The translations under genes and the position numbers were made by a program. A DNA stretch of 64,000 nucleotides from Eikenella corrodens. GTDB lineage: Bacteria; Pseudomonadota; Gammaproteobacteria; Burkholderiales; Neisseriaceae. The stretch spans positions 124,001-188,000 of the forward strand of contig NZ_CP034670.1 in assembly GCF_003990355.1 (NCBI RefSeq), written 5' to 3'. The notes below the pieces were generated by a model. The model was not told where the DNA came from, ran no database searches, and saw only the letters and a list, made by a program, of their open reading frames with translations. This document shows, one piece after another, positions 26,772-37,432 of this stretch (position 1 is the first letter of the stretch; each line of letters starts with the position of its first letter).

Positions 26772-26890
26772 GCATCATCATGCGCCATCCGCGCTAGGAC
26801 GTTTGGCAGAAGACACGAAAAGGCTACCTGAAAGCTGAAACCGCGTGCGTGCGTTTCGCACACACCCTACCTGTGCAGGCTACGCTTGCT
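26772..26890. repeat. Direct repeat R3, right copy (119 bp)
   Basis: Second copy of 24586-24704. It contains a DUS and a REP hairpin at 26841-26870. Confidence 0.9.
26841..26870 (-). repeat. REP hairpin with GTAG head
   Basis: GTAGGGTGTGTGCG on the minus strand, complementary arm CGCACGCACGCGG. Confidence 0.8.
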
Positions 26891-26903
26891 CTACCCATGC
26901 GGA

Positions 26904-27620
26904 CTACGCTTGCTCATCCAACATTTTTTGCAGGGCGGCAAACAGGGTTGTGCCGTTGGCAAATTGGTAGAAATCGGGGCTGCCGGATAGGAAGCGGCGC
27001 AGTTCGCCGTATCGCTGCAGGCGGAACAATACCAGCGCATAGAGTTCGTTTTCCATGCCGCTTGCTAACGGGCGGCTCTGCATGAAGCGGCAGAAGCCCC
27101 CTAAGTCGGGCACTTGCTGCGTAAAGCGGGCAATGTCGGCTTCTATTTGCCCGGCAGGCTGCCGTACCCAATCCAGCATTTGCTCAAGTGTAAAGTGGGC
27201 GAAGTCGGGTTCTTGTATGCACCACTCGTCTTGTATCCCCGTTAAACCCAGCGACGGTTCGCCATTGAGCCGGCTGCTGAAGCTTTTTATCATCTCTTCT
27301 TCGCCAAACAGTTTGAAAAACAACGAATCCAGACAATCCGGTTTGGCTTCTATGCGGATGGATACACGCTCACTGATGGGTTTGCCGTCAAACACGGCCA
27401 CCAAATAGGCCTGGACAACGCTGAAAATGTAGCCGTCTTTAACCCAATAAATAAAACCGCCGGAGGCCGTCTGAAAGCCGCGCGTTTTGAGTTCGGCTTT
27501 GAATAACTGTTCCAGCCATTGGCGTTTTACGCTGTCGCGGAATTGTTCGCGCTCGCGTTCGGCTTGCACTTTATCCCAAGCTTTGAGTAGAGGGGCGGGG
27601 AGGCGGTGAATATCCAGCAT
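26904..27620 (-). CDS. Hypothetical protein, possibly DUF4304-like N-terminus
   Basis: The product is 238 aa, soluble, with no signal peptide or membrane segment. The N-terminal half (FKAELKTRGFQTASGGFIYWVKDGYIFSVVQAYLV..) has the shape of DUF4304-type domains, but I am unsure. The C-terminal half is helical. A Neisseria-dialect DUS (AGGCCGTCTGAA, near 27465) lies in the coding sequence and encodes FQTAS, so this gene or part of it was probably acquired from a Neisseria. It is followed by the repeat mosaic. Confidence 0.65.
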   Translation of the reverse strand: MLDIHRLPAPLLKAWDKVQAEREREQFRDSVKRQWLEQLFKAELKTRGFQTASGGFIYWVKDGYIFSVVQAYLVAVFDGKPISERVSIRIEAKPDCLDSLFFKLFGEEEMIKSFSSRLNGEPSLGLTGIQDEWCIQEPDFAHFTLEQMLDWVRQPAGQIEADIARFTQQVPDLGGFCRFMQSRPLASGMENELYALVLFRLQRYGELRRFLSGSPDFYQFANGTTLFAALQKMLDEQA

Positions 27621-27636
27621 GATGATGCAGGTAAAA

Positions 27637-27664
27637 TTTCAGGTAGCCCAAAGGCTACTTGAAA
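27637..27664. terminator. Short DUS-pair hairpin at the trpB end
   Basis: TTTCAGGTAGCC and GGCTACTTGAAA face each other with a 3-base loop between the trpB stop and the neighbouring gene. Confidence 0.65.
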
Positions 27665-27666
27665 CC

Positions 27667-28935
<1,269 letters not shown>

Positions 28936-28965
28936 CATGAATATGAAGGACTCCATTCTAACCGC

Positions 28966-29904
28966 TTATCCCGCGCTTTCCAAAGCCCGTTTTCTCGCCG
29001 CGCCCCATTCCGAAGCCGCAATCCCCGCCGCCACCAAGATTAAGGCCGTGAGCACATAGCCGCCCAGCCGCTCGTCTGGGAAGGTCGCCGCGCCCACCAG
29101 CGCGCCGAACACCGGCAGCAGGTTCATCGTGAGCGCCGCCCGCCCTGCGCCAATCGCAATCACGCTTTCCATATAAAACAGCTTGGACAAAATCGCAATA
29201 AACACAGAAACATAGAGCAGTAGCAACCAAGCCTGCCACGGCGGCAGCCGGAAGCCCCTCTCCACCCCTTCCCACACATAAAACGGCGCACTCGCCACCA
29301 CCGCCGCCACACACATCGCCCACAGCAGGCTCGCCCAATGCACCTTCGGCGCCGCACGCAGCGCCAGCGAATAGCCCGCATAAATCAAAGAAGTAGCCAA
29401 TGCCAGCGCATCCCCTTGCGCCAAACCCGTTTCCAGCAGCGCGGCCGGATTGCCCCGGCCCACCACCCACACCACGCCCGCAAACGACAGCCCCACCCCC
29501 AGCCATTGCAGCCCATGCGCCCGCGTGCGCCAAAACAGCACCTCCGCGAGCAACACCATCACTGGAATCAGCGCCGTGATAATCGACACATTCACCACCG
29601 CCGCCCCGCGTGCAAACGCGCTGTAGAGTACAATATTAAACAGCGCAAACCCGCTGCCGCCCACCAGCAACAGCCACAACGCACGCGTTTTGAGCACAGG
29701 CAAATCCTCTTGAATCCGCGCGCGGAACAGCCACGAAAGCAGCAAAGCCGCCAGCACCCAGCGCCAAAACGTAAACTCATCAGGCGAAAGCCAAGCCTTG
29801 CCCAGCTTGCCCGCCACATTGCTCGTGGCCCAGAACGCCGGTGCCAAAAACAGCATCACATAAGGGTGCGGCAGGCCGTTTGCCTGCCAAATACGGAAAC
29901 GCAT
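28966..29904 (-). CDS. EamA/DMT-family permease under TPP riboswitch control
   Basis: The product is 312 aa from the ATG that follows AGAGGAGC; a start six codons upstream is less likely. About ten membrane helices form two EamA repeats (PAFWATSNVAGKLGKAW..; ATSLIYAGYSLALRAAP..), the standard drug/metabolite transporter fold. DMT permeases move small metabolites across the inner membrane. A TPP riboswitch with terminator sits about 120-300 bases upstream in the same orientation, with no other gene between. This predicts that the substrate is thiamine, a thiamine precursor or a related pyrimidine/thiazole, and that thiamine pyrophosphate represses the gene. The substrate is inference. Confidence 0.88.
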   Translation of the reverse strand: MRFRIWQANGLPHPYVMLFLAPAFWATSNVAGKLGKAWLSPDEFTFWRWVLAALLLSWLFRARIQEDLPVLKTRALWLLLVGGSGFALFNIVLYSAFARGAAVVNVSIITALIPVMVLLAEVLFWRTRAHGLQWLGVGLSFAGVVWVVGRGNPAALLETGLAQGDALALATSLIYAGYSLALRAAPKVHWASLLWAMCVAAVVASAPFYVWEGVERGFRLPPWQAWLLLLYVSVFIAILSKLFYMESVIAIGAGRAALTMNLLPVFGALVGAATFPDERLGGYVLTALILVAAGIAASEWGAARKRALESAG

Positions 29905-30024
29905 GGTTTGCTCCTCTTGCAACAGCCCGCCGCTACTGATGGAAGGCTACCTGAAAAACATTTACTTCTAAAACACAGCTACTTACGGACAAATATTGCA
30001 TGCCATGCTCAGGACGGCAGGCAA

Positions 30025-30052
30025 CAAAAAACGCCCCGATCAATCGGAGCGC
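30025..30052 (-). terminator. Intrinsic terminator of the TPP riboswitch expression platform
   Basis: On the minus strand GCGCTCCGAT and ATCGGGGCG form a hairpin followed by TTTTTTG. It lies between the aptamer and the EamA start, so transcription attenuation is the likely mechanism. Confidence 0.82.
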
Positions 30053-30129
30053 ATCATCACGTTGCCGCGGCAGAATCTGCTCTGCCGCCTGCGGCCAATC
30101 AAACCGGGCAGCATCCCGCCCAAACCGGC

Positions 30130-30211
30130 CGCGAGTTCCCTCCGCCGGCATTAACCGGTTCAGGTGCAACGGGTATGTTCTCAGCCGCACAAGGCAGCAC
30201 CCCGACTCAAG
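30130..30211 (-). ncRNA. TPP (THI-box) riboswitch aptamer
   Basis: On the minus strand the conserved elements appear in order: GAGTCGGGGTGC (P1/P2 start), GGCTGAGAACATACCC, ACCTGAACCGGTTAATGCC, GGCGGAGGGAACTC. The closing P1 pairs GAGT with ACTC. These are the invariant thiamine-pyrophosphate aptamer segments CUGAGA, ACCUGA and CCGGCGnAGGGAA. The only downstream gene is the EamA permease. Confidence 0.93.
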
Positions 30212-30328
30212 GGGCGGATTATAGCCCTGGGTAACGGCTTTGAGTAGGGCGGCTTTGCCGAACCGGCGCTTGGCATAAGGATAGGCGGGCATTGCTGCCC
30301 GTGCGGGTTTAATTTCGTTGGGGCTGCC

Positions 30329-30369
30329 TTTTCAGGTAGCCCGAAAGAAGGGATGGGCTACCTGAAAAA
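30329..30369. repeat. Inverted DUS pair
   Basis: TTTTCAGGTAGCCC and GGGCTACCTGAAAA, 13-base loop, upstream of the riboswitch. Confidence 0.7.
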
Positions 30370-30464
30370 CGTTGGGCTTATCAACCCGGCCTGCTCTCTA
30401 TTGCCTTTTCAGGTAGCCTGAAAGGGGATGCAGGCAGCAAGTGTTTTCCTGCCCGTTTAAAGAA

Positions 30465-31190
30465 TCAAGTATTTGGTACAGCCGTAATATGGCTCAGTTT
30501 TCCTTTTTCATCATAATGCAGCACAGATACAAATTCGGCACGCGCGCGCCCCAAATTCTGCTTTCGTACGCTATCATGGTAATGTACGGTTTGGACAACG
30601 TATTTTAATTGTTTGTTTGCATCATATACGAATGCACTGGTGTAATAACCAAGATGGTAATTAATACTAACTGAAACTTGCACGGTATCCGATAACCAGA
30701 AAAAATCGTGCACAGCCAGAACTTCAAAACGTGAAAATTGATTCCTGTAAGGAAAAGTAAGGCAATTATTGTTTAATAATTCAAAATGCCTATAACGGAT
30801 ACCAAATCTGGTTATCTTTTCATTTTCATAAATGTAGCATGATAGGATTTCATCTGCGTCATCTTGTAATGGGTTGATGTCCAATAATAATTTCTCGCCG
30901 CAGAAACCATAACTGTCATAACCTCGTTTTGCTTCCTCTGCCAATGAAATAAACGGTTTTTTCAATAGTCTTGGCGTTTTAAATCCTTGCCCCATCAGTT
31001 CCATGATGTATGGCGTAGGATAGGCGGCAGTGCCATTTTTAGCAATTTTCCAAGATGTTACCTGAGTAAACGTTTTTTCAACAATCGCTTTTAATTCCTC
31101 AGGGTGGTCTTGATAATATTTGTAGCGCTCAAATAGCGAATCGTAGCATGCTTTGATTTCAGGAATGGATTGAATTTGGGATAAATACAT
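30465..31190 (-). CDS. AT-rich hypothetical protein
   Basis: The product is 241 aa from the ATG preceded by GGAGCCCTT; a longer frame to 31256 lacks a ribosome site. It is soluble with no signal peptide. The C-terminal half is rich in aromatic residues with beta-strand alternation (VQVSVSINYHLGYYTSAFVYDANKQLKYVVQTVHYH). Base composition is markedly more AT rich than the neighbours, which suggests transfer. The isolated position between two repeat clusters and the lack of a recognisable domain leave the function open; an immunity or phage-related role would be speculation. Confidence 0.65.
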   Translation of the reverse strand: MYLSQIQSIPEIKACYDSLFERYKYYQDHPEELKAIVEKTFTQVTSWKIAKNGTAAYPTPYIMELMGQGFKTPRLLKKPFISLAEEAKRGYDSYGFCGEKLLLDINPLQDDADEILSCYIYENEKITRFGIRYRHFELLNNNCLTFPYRNQFSRFEVLAVHDFFWLSDTVQVSVSINYHLGYYTSAFVYDANKQLKYVVQTVHYHDSVRKQNLGRARAEFVSVLHYDEKGKLSHITAVPNT

Positions 31191-31310
31191 AAGGGCTCCG
31201 TGTTTAACAGATTGTTTTGAATTGCTTCTAATGGCCATATTTTTTCTTGGTGGCAAGATTAGGTTGGATTAGCCGTTGGTGTAACCAAACTACGCCTGCC
31301 GTCCTTCCAA

Positions 31311-31352
31311 TTTTCAGGTAGCCTCAAGCCGCCGTGAAAGGCTACCTGAAAA
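31311..31352. terminator. DUS-pair terminator of the DNA glycosylase gene
   Basis: Opposed uptake sequences directly abut the stop codon at 31353. Confidence 0.75.
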
Positions 31353-31937
31353 CTATACCAATCCCGCCATCTCGAAAAACGCCCGATATGCCGCTGCCTT
31401 TTTCTGCAAACTCAGCGGATACGCCCGCGAGGTGGAAGGCAGGCGGGTGAGGGTGAGGTGCCGATCGGCCAAAGTGAAGGGCAGCGTTTCGCCGGTTTTC
31501 GGCATTTTCGGCGCATCGGGCAGCAGGGAGAGCAGCACTTCGGTGGCCTTGCCGCCGGTGGTGCATATATGGCGGCAGCGCGGCAGCCGGGCGAGTACGG
31601 CGGGCAAATCCACGGTTTCCACCACGCGCAGGAATTTGTCGGAAGCATTATCTTGCTCGCGCACGGCTTTGAGCACGGTGGGGCAGGAGGCGATGCCGCG
31701 CTCGTGCAGGAAGGCTTTGATTTTTTCCGCGTCAAATGCTTTTTCGCCCGTTTTTTGGAAATGCGCGGCATCGTTGAAGAACACGAGCCCGTACACGCGC
31801 CACATGTCGTTGATGAAATTGGGATAGTGAAACTGCATGGCATGCTTTTCCGCCTTGGGCGGGAAGGTGCCCATCATCATCACGGTGGCATCCGGCGGCA
31901 GCAGGGCGGGGAAGGGGTGGCTTTCGATTTCGGGCAT
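31353..31937 (-). CDS. Uracil-DNA glycosylase superfamily protein (Mug/deoxyinosine-glycosylase-like)
   Basis: The product is 194 aa. MMGTFPPKAEKHAMQFHYPNF matches the first UDG-fold motif (GxxPS.. with an aromatic and a following N/W region), and LPSTSRAYPLSL near residue 165 is the second, intercalating motif (LPSTSPxN). Such proteins excise deaminated bases (uracil or hypoxanthine). The catalytic residue cannot be fixed without alignment, so substrate specificity is open. The gene is single and ends at a DUS hairpin. Confidence 0.78.
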   Translation of the reverse strand: MPEIESHPFPALLPPDATVMMMGTFPPKAEKHAMQFHYPNFINDMWRVYGLVFFNDAAHFQKTGEKAFDAEKIKAFLHERGIASCPTVLKAVREQDNASDKFLRVVETVDLPAVLARLPRCRHICTTGGKATEVLLSLLPDAPKMPKTGETLPFTLADRHLTLTRLPSTSRAYPLSLQKKAAAYRAFFEMAGLV

Positions 31938-32080
31938 GGCGGCAAGGCAATAGTTTCGGGGGTTTCATTATAAAACGAATAAAGGCGTGAGCCGTTCGAT
32001 TTTTCCCGCCGGCTATGGTAAAGTGGCAGGCAAGATAAAAAGTTTGTTCAACCCTTAACCAACCCGAAAGCGAGAAAATA

Positions 32081-32299
32081 ATGTTCCCCGAATACCGCGA
32101 CCTCATCAGCCAGCTCAAACAATCCGACAAACGCTTCGCCCGCCTGTTCGACGAACACAACGAGCTGGACGAAAAAATCGCCAACTTGGCCAAAAACCCG
32201 ATTACCGGCAATCTGGAAGAAGTGGAAGTGTTGAAAAAACAGAAATTGCAGCTGAAAGACCAGCTTTATCAGATTCTGAAACAGCACGACCATAAATAA
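32081..32299 (+). CDS. YdcH family protein (DUF465)
   Basis: The product is 72 aa and entirely helical. It matches the small YdcH/DUF465 family (xxFxxLxxEHxxLDxxIxxL..LKKxKLxLKDxL). Here FARLFDEHNELDEKIANL and EVLKKQKLQLKDQLYQIL give the antiparallel coiled-coil pair. Its function is poorly defined. It may carry its own promoter after the glycosylase gene start; the two are divergent. Confidence 0.85.
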   Translation: MFPEYRDLISQLKQSDKRFARLFDEHNELDEKIANLAKNPITGNLEEVEVLKKQKLQLKDQLYQILKQHDHK

Positions 32300-32321
32300 A
32301 GCCTGATTCGCCCCAAAAAAC

Positions 32322-32385
32322 GGAGGCTACCTGAAAATGCAGCGCGGCAGGATTTCTGCGCCGCCAGCGTTTTCAGGTAGCCTCC
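32322..32385 (+). terminator. DUS-pair hairpin after ydcH
   Basis: Opposed uptake sequences extended to a 16-bp stem (GGAGGCTACCTGAAAA). The loop itself contains a GGCGCAGAAATC fold-back. Confidence 0.7.
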
Positions 32386-32538
32386 TGCTTTACAAACCCT
32401 GCTGTTTCCATACAGATAAATACAAAAACTGGACATTTCCCCCACTATCGCCGAAAATGCGCATCTTGCCCTACCGGCGGCAAAGCGCGTTTTCAGGCGC
32501 GATTATTCATTTCAACCGAATTTAAACTGCCCCCCAGC

Positions 32539-32994
32539 ATGAAACCCGCCATCCTCGTTATGCACGGCCCCAACCTCAATCTTTTGGGGCGGCGCGAACC
32601 GGAAATCTACGGTCGCACCACCCTTGCCGACATCAATGCCGGCCTGCAGGCGCGCGCCGAAGCCGCCGGTTTTGCCTTTGAAGCCGTGCAGAGCAATGCC
32701 GAAGCCGTGCTGGTGGAGCGTGCCCAGGCGGCCATGGCCGACCATACCGCCTTCATCATCGTCAACCCGGCAGCCTACACCCACACCAGCGTCGCCCTGC
32801 GCGATGCGCTCGCCGCCGCCGGCAAACCCTTTATCGAAGTCCACCTCTCCAACGTGCACGCCCGCGAGCCCTTCCGCCGCCATTCTTATTTTTCCGATTT
32901 GGCGCAGGGCGTGATTTGCGGGCTGGGCGCACACGGCTACGCCGCCGCGCTGGATTTCGCCATTGAATACTTGCAACAAAAACAAGCCGGTTAA
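32539..32994 (+). CDS. aroQ: Type II 3-dehydroquinate dehydratase
   Basis: The product is 151 aa, the normal size for this dodecameric shikimate-pathway enzyme. Catalytic Tyr24 (EIYGRTTL), His102 ([11 protein letters not shown]) and Arg113 are present. Two usually strict positions differ: the segment normally SNHEGxL is SNAEAVL, and NPGA is NPAA. Activity is still likely. In Neisseria and relatives aroQ often precedes accB, as it does here 36 bases upstream, so these may form an operon. Confidence 0.92.
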   Translation: MKPAILVMHGPNLNLLGRREPEIYGRTTLADINAGLQARAEAAGFAFEAVQSNAEAVLVERAQAAMADHTAFIIVNPAAYTHTSVALRDALAAAGKPFIEVHLSNVHAREPFRRHSYFSDLAQGVICGLGAHGYAAALDFAIEYLQQKQAG

Positions 32995-33030
32995 AGCCCG
33001 GCTCTGAATCCCTTAAAAGGACCTCTGATT

Positions 33031-33483
33031 ATGGATTTACGCAAACTCAAAAAACTCATCGACTTGGTGGAAGAATCCGGCATTGCCGAGATTGAAGTAA
33101 CCGAAGGCGAAGAAAAAGTGCGCATCACCCGCTCGCTGGCCGCGCCGCAGCCCGTGTATGCCGCCGCGCCTGCCGTGGCCGCCGCTCCGGCTCCCGCCGC
33201 CGCGCCCGTTGCAGCCGCAGGCGCGCCTGCCGTGCCCGAGCGCGATTTGAGCAAGGCGCAAACCTCGCCCATGGTGGGCACTTTCTACCGCGCCCCCGGC
33301 CCGAACGCGCCGGTGTTTGTGGAAGTGGGCCAGAGCGTGAACGCCGGTGACACCTTGTGCATCATCGAAGCCATGAAGCTGATGAACGAAATCGAAGCCG
33401 AACGCAGCGGCGTGGTGAAAGAAATTTTGGTGGAAAACGGCCAGCCGGTAGAGTTTGGTGAGCCGCTGTTTATCATCGAATAA
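33031..33483 (+). CDS. accB: Biotin carboxyl carrier protein of acetyl-CoA carboxylase
   Basis: The product is 150 aa. An N-terminal helical region precedes an Ala/Pro-rich flexible linker (about 39-68) and a biotinyl domain with the biotinylated lysine in EAMKLMNE (Lys116) and the protruding thumb segment. It carries CO2 between AccC and AccAD for malonyl-CoA synthesis. AAGGA lies upstream. The usual immediate partner accC is separated by an inserted DUF1877 gene. Confidence 0.95.
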   Translation: MDLRKLKKLIDLVEESGIAEIEVTEGEEKVRITRSLAAPQPVYAAAPAVAAAPAPAAAPVAAAGAPAVPERDLSKAQTSPMVGTFYRAPGPNAPVFVEVGQSVNAGDTLCIIEAMKLMNEIEAERSGVVKEILVENGQPVEFGEPLFIIE

Positions 33484-33525
33484 TTTTTCAAGTAGCCTTT
33501 TTGCCTGTTTTATCGGTGCATGCCT

Positions 33526-34029
33526 ATGGGAATGACTGTTGAAATGCATAGGGTATCGGAGGAGAAACTCAGGGCATATGCCTCCGATTCCCGCCGTTTT
33601 CGGAAGTTTTTGGACAAAGAGTGGCCGTTTGACGATCCGAGCGTGCTGTATGTGGATAAATATTGGGATGCGCTGACTTTTCTCGTAAGCGGACAGCCCC
33701 GTACTGCTGAAAACGAGGGGGAGTTGCTTACCCATGTTATTCTTGGTTATTCCCGTATCCAATATCGTTTCGAACATATTCCCACGTTTTACATATCTGT
33801 GAAAAAAGTTGGTTTCTTCAATTGGGCGCTATCCGAACTATCGTTGGAAGAGGCTAGGCAACGCTGCAATGTAACGGCTATGGCAGAAGCCGATGTTTAT
33901 TTGTCGGATGCTTGGGCAAATGATGATGAAGCATGGGACGATTTACAGCCCTTACTAATCGACCTGAAAGCATTCTATGCCGCCGCAGGAAAAAACCGAG
34001 AAGCTGTAATCAGCTTATTTAACCATTAA
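33526..34029 (+). CDS. DUF1877 (YfbM-like) family protein inserted between accB and accC
   Basis: The product is 167 aa from the ATG giving MGMTVEMHRVSEEKL, the characteristic DUF1877 opening; an ATG two codons earlier is possible. The single domain has a YWDALTFLVSG motif near residue 45, typical of the family, whose members often cluster with polymorphic toxin or immunity genes but lack a proven role. It is more AT rich than accB and accC and interrupts what is an adjacent pair in most bacteria. A decayed DUS (TTTCAAGTAGCC) lies just before it. Confidence 0.8.
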   Translation: MGMTVEMHRVSEEKLRAYASDSRRFRKFLDKEWPFDDPSVLYVDKYWDALTFLVSGQPRTAENEGELLTHVILGYSRIQYRFEHIPTFYISVKKVGFFNWALSELSLEEARQRCNVTAMAEADVYLSDAWANDDEAWDDLQPLLIDLKAFYAAAGKNREAVISLFNH

Positions 34030-34062
34030 ATTCAGTGGTATCCGAATGAAAGAGTGAATTTC

Positions 34063-35442
<1,380 letters not shown>

Positions 35443-35462
35443 TTTGTTGTGATCAGATGAAT

Positions 35463-35496
35463 AAAAGGCTACCTGAAATTTTCAGGTAGCCTTTTT
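35463..35496 (+). terminator. DUS-pair terminator of accC
   Basis: Near back-to-back opposed uptake sequences with flanking A and T runs. Confidence 0.82.
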
Positions 35497-35506
35497 CTGA
35501 ATCCGC

Positions 35507-35980
35507 TTAGTGGAAGATTATGTCGTCTTCATCATCCTGAAACAGGAATTGCGCGATGAAATTGTAGAAATCTCTACGCGGCTTCCAGTTGTTTTTCAGC
35601 AGCACGCGGCCTTGCGGCGTATCGATACGGGCGTGCATAAACGAGCCGGGCGATTCGATTTGCGAGAATTTGGATTTAATGCCGCGAATTTCCCGATACA
35701 CCACAACGTGTTCTTTAAACAGGGTTTGCAGGATAAAGCCGTGTTCGTACAGCGTGAGGCGCGATCTGAACTGCCCCACTACATAAATGCCATACCAAGC
35801 GATGAACAATATGTTAAACCAGCCCACAACATTGGCCGGGTCGCCTGAGGCGCGGATGTCTTTGCCTATGGCCGCATTCAGGATAAACATCAGGAGCAGG
35901 AAGATAATGGTGGCGAGAAAGGTCCAAGTGAGGGTGTGGCGGAAGGTGGCGAGTTGCCGGCCTAGTTTGCGGTGGCGCAT
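35507..35980 (-). CDS. Hypothetical inner membrane protein
   Basis: The product is 157 aa from the ATG with AAAGAGA upstream; a longer frame to 36115 would read through DUS repeats. Two membrane helices (about residues 17-39 and 54-70) are followed by a soluble C-terminal domain (LTLYEHGFILQTLFKEHVVVYREIRGI..) that resembles bacterial PH-like or YcxB-type domains in strand pattern; this is a guess. The C-terminus is acidic (FQDDEDDIIFH). It converges with accC. Confidence 0.68.
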   Translation of the reverse strand: MRHRKLGRQLATFRHTLTWTFLATIIFLLLMFILNAAIGKDIRASGDPANVVGWFNILFIAWYGIYVVGQFRSRLTLYEHGFILQTLFKEHVVVYREIRGIKSKFSQIESPGSFMHARIDTPQGRVLLKNNWKPRRDFYNFIAQFLFQDDEDDIIFH

Positions 35981-36279
35981 GGTGTGTGTCTCTTTGAATT
36001 TATGAAGGGGTTGATTGTAACATGAATAATCAATATCTGCTTGTTTTACTTCATTTCTGCCTTTCAGGTAGCCTGTAGGCAACAGTGGGTGGCGAATATG
36101 AATGAATACCTCCATTCCGCGAGCAGCTTGCCTAAGGCTACCTGAAACTGTTGTTGCCCTCGCGTGTTACAATAGCCGTTCTTCCCCGCCGGAATCAGGC
36201 GCATACCTTTAACTCCGTTGAAGCGAATGCTTTCAGGCAGCCTTTCCGGCTTTCCACATCATGCAAAGAAAGTTACCCC

Positions 36280-37245
36280 ATGAAACACATCATCCGCCGC
36301 AATAGCGAGCCCAACAGCGGCAACTGGGAGCGCGACACGCTGGAAAAACTCCTGCTTGAAGCCTACCGCGAGCAGCGCCGTGCCCGCATTTGGAAGCTCA
36401 TTTTCCGACTATTGCTCATCGCCTTTCTGGCACTCTATTTGTTTGCCGTTTTCGGCAAGATGGGCAGCCTCAACCCCGCTTCCGCCGAGCCGCACACTGC
36501 CGTAATCCGCCTCGAAGGCACGATTACCGCCGGCGAAAACCAGGCTGGCAAACTGCGACAAGGTCTGGAAGCTGCCTATAAAAACAAACAGGTGCGCGGC
36601 ATCATCATCCGCGCCAACAGCCCCGGCGGCTCACCCGTGGTATCCGGCGTGGCCTACCGCGAAATCCGCCGCCTGCGCGCCGAGCATCCCAATATCCCCG
36701 TGTATGTGGTGGCCGAAGACATGTGTGCCTCCGGCTGCTACTACATCGCCGCCGCCGCCGACAAAATTTATGCCGACCAATCCAGCATCGTCGGCAGCAT
36801 CGGCGTGGTTGGCAGCGGCTTCGACCTTACCGGCCTGATGCGCAATATGGGCATCCAGCGCCGCCAGCGCACCGCAGGCAGCAACAAAGGCATGGGCGAC
36901 CCCTTCAGCCCGGAAACCCCCGAGCAAACCGCCATCTGGCAAGGCATGCTGGACGACATCCACCAGCAATTCATCAAAGCCGTGCGCGACGGGCGCGGCA
37001 AACGCCTGAACGAAGCGGATAATCCCGACCTGTTCAGCGGCCGCGTGTACACCGGCAACGAAGCGCTCAAAACCGGCCTCATCGACAGCCTGGGCGACAT
37101 CTACAGCGTATCGCGCGACATCATCAAAGCCCCCGAGCTGGTGGACTACACCCCCGCCGACGACATCAGCCGCCTGTTCGGCAAAGGCGTGGGCACCAGC
37201 GTGCGCCAAGGCCTGCAGGAAGTTTCGCAGGAACAGCTTTGGTAG
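36280..37245 (+). CDS. sppA: Signal peptide peptidase SppA, family S49
   Basis: The product is 321 aa. One membrane helix (about 37-57) anchors a periplasmic ClpP-like protease domain. The catalytic Ser151 (MCASGCYY) and the general-base Lys203 (GSNKGMGDPF) fit the short, 36-kDa SppA class. It degrades cleaved signal peptides in the membrane. TACAAT near 36168 is a possible -10. An AGGCTGCCTGAA-type DUS and a GTTGAAGC satellite motif precede the gene. Confidence 0.9.
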   Translation: MKHIIRRNSEPNSGNWERDTLEKLLLEAYREQRRARIWKLIFRLLLIAFLALYLFAVFGKMGSLNPASAEPHTAVIRLEGTITAGENQAGKLRQGLEAAYKNKQVRGIIIRANSPGGSPVVSGVAYREIRRLRAEHPNIPVYVVAEDMCASGCYYIAAAADKIYADQSSIVGSIGVVGSGFDLTGLMRNMGIQRRQRTAGSNKGMGDPFSPETPEQTAIWQGMLDDIHQQFIKAVRDGRGKRLNEADNPDLFSGRVYTGNEALKTGLIDSLGDIYSVSRDIIKAPELVDYTPADDISRLFGKGVGTSVRQGLQEVSQEQLW

Positions 37246-37432
37246 GCATTTAGTTTGCTGCCTTGGTATAAAAAGGCTACCTGAAAGCGTGAATTTCAAC
37301 GGAGTTAAACGGAGTTAAAACGAGCCCCGCGAGTTCCTGCGAAGCTGAAGTTCAGGTAGCCTTTCTCTTGAAAAGCCAGCCATTTGCCTGATATGTATGC
37401 TACCTATCCACACCATAAGAGGAGAACCCACC

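Larger units (their letters stand above)
29905..30464. other. Leader of the EamA gene and flanking repeats
   Basis: Reading leftward: DUS copies at 30329-30369 and near 30405, the TPP riboswitch, its terminator, one more DUS at about 29944-29956, then the ribosome site. No protein gene is credible here. Confidence 0.7.

Noticed and set aside
24586..26890. Possible CRISPR array because of repeated units
   Set aside because: Repeats are 95-128 bp, unequally spaced and contain DUS and REP text; there are no spacers of even length and no cas genes.
29338..30234. Plus-strand frame of 298 codons over the EamA gene and the riboswitch
   Set aside because: Arg/Gln/His-rich antisense text that also runs through the TPP aptamer; no ribosome site.
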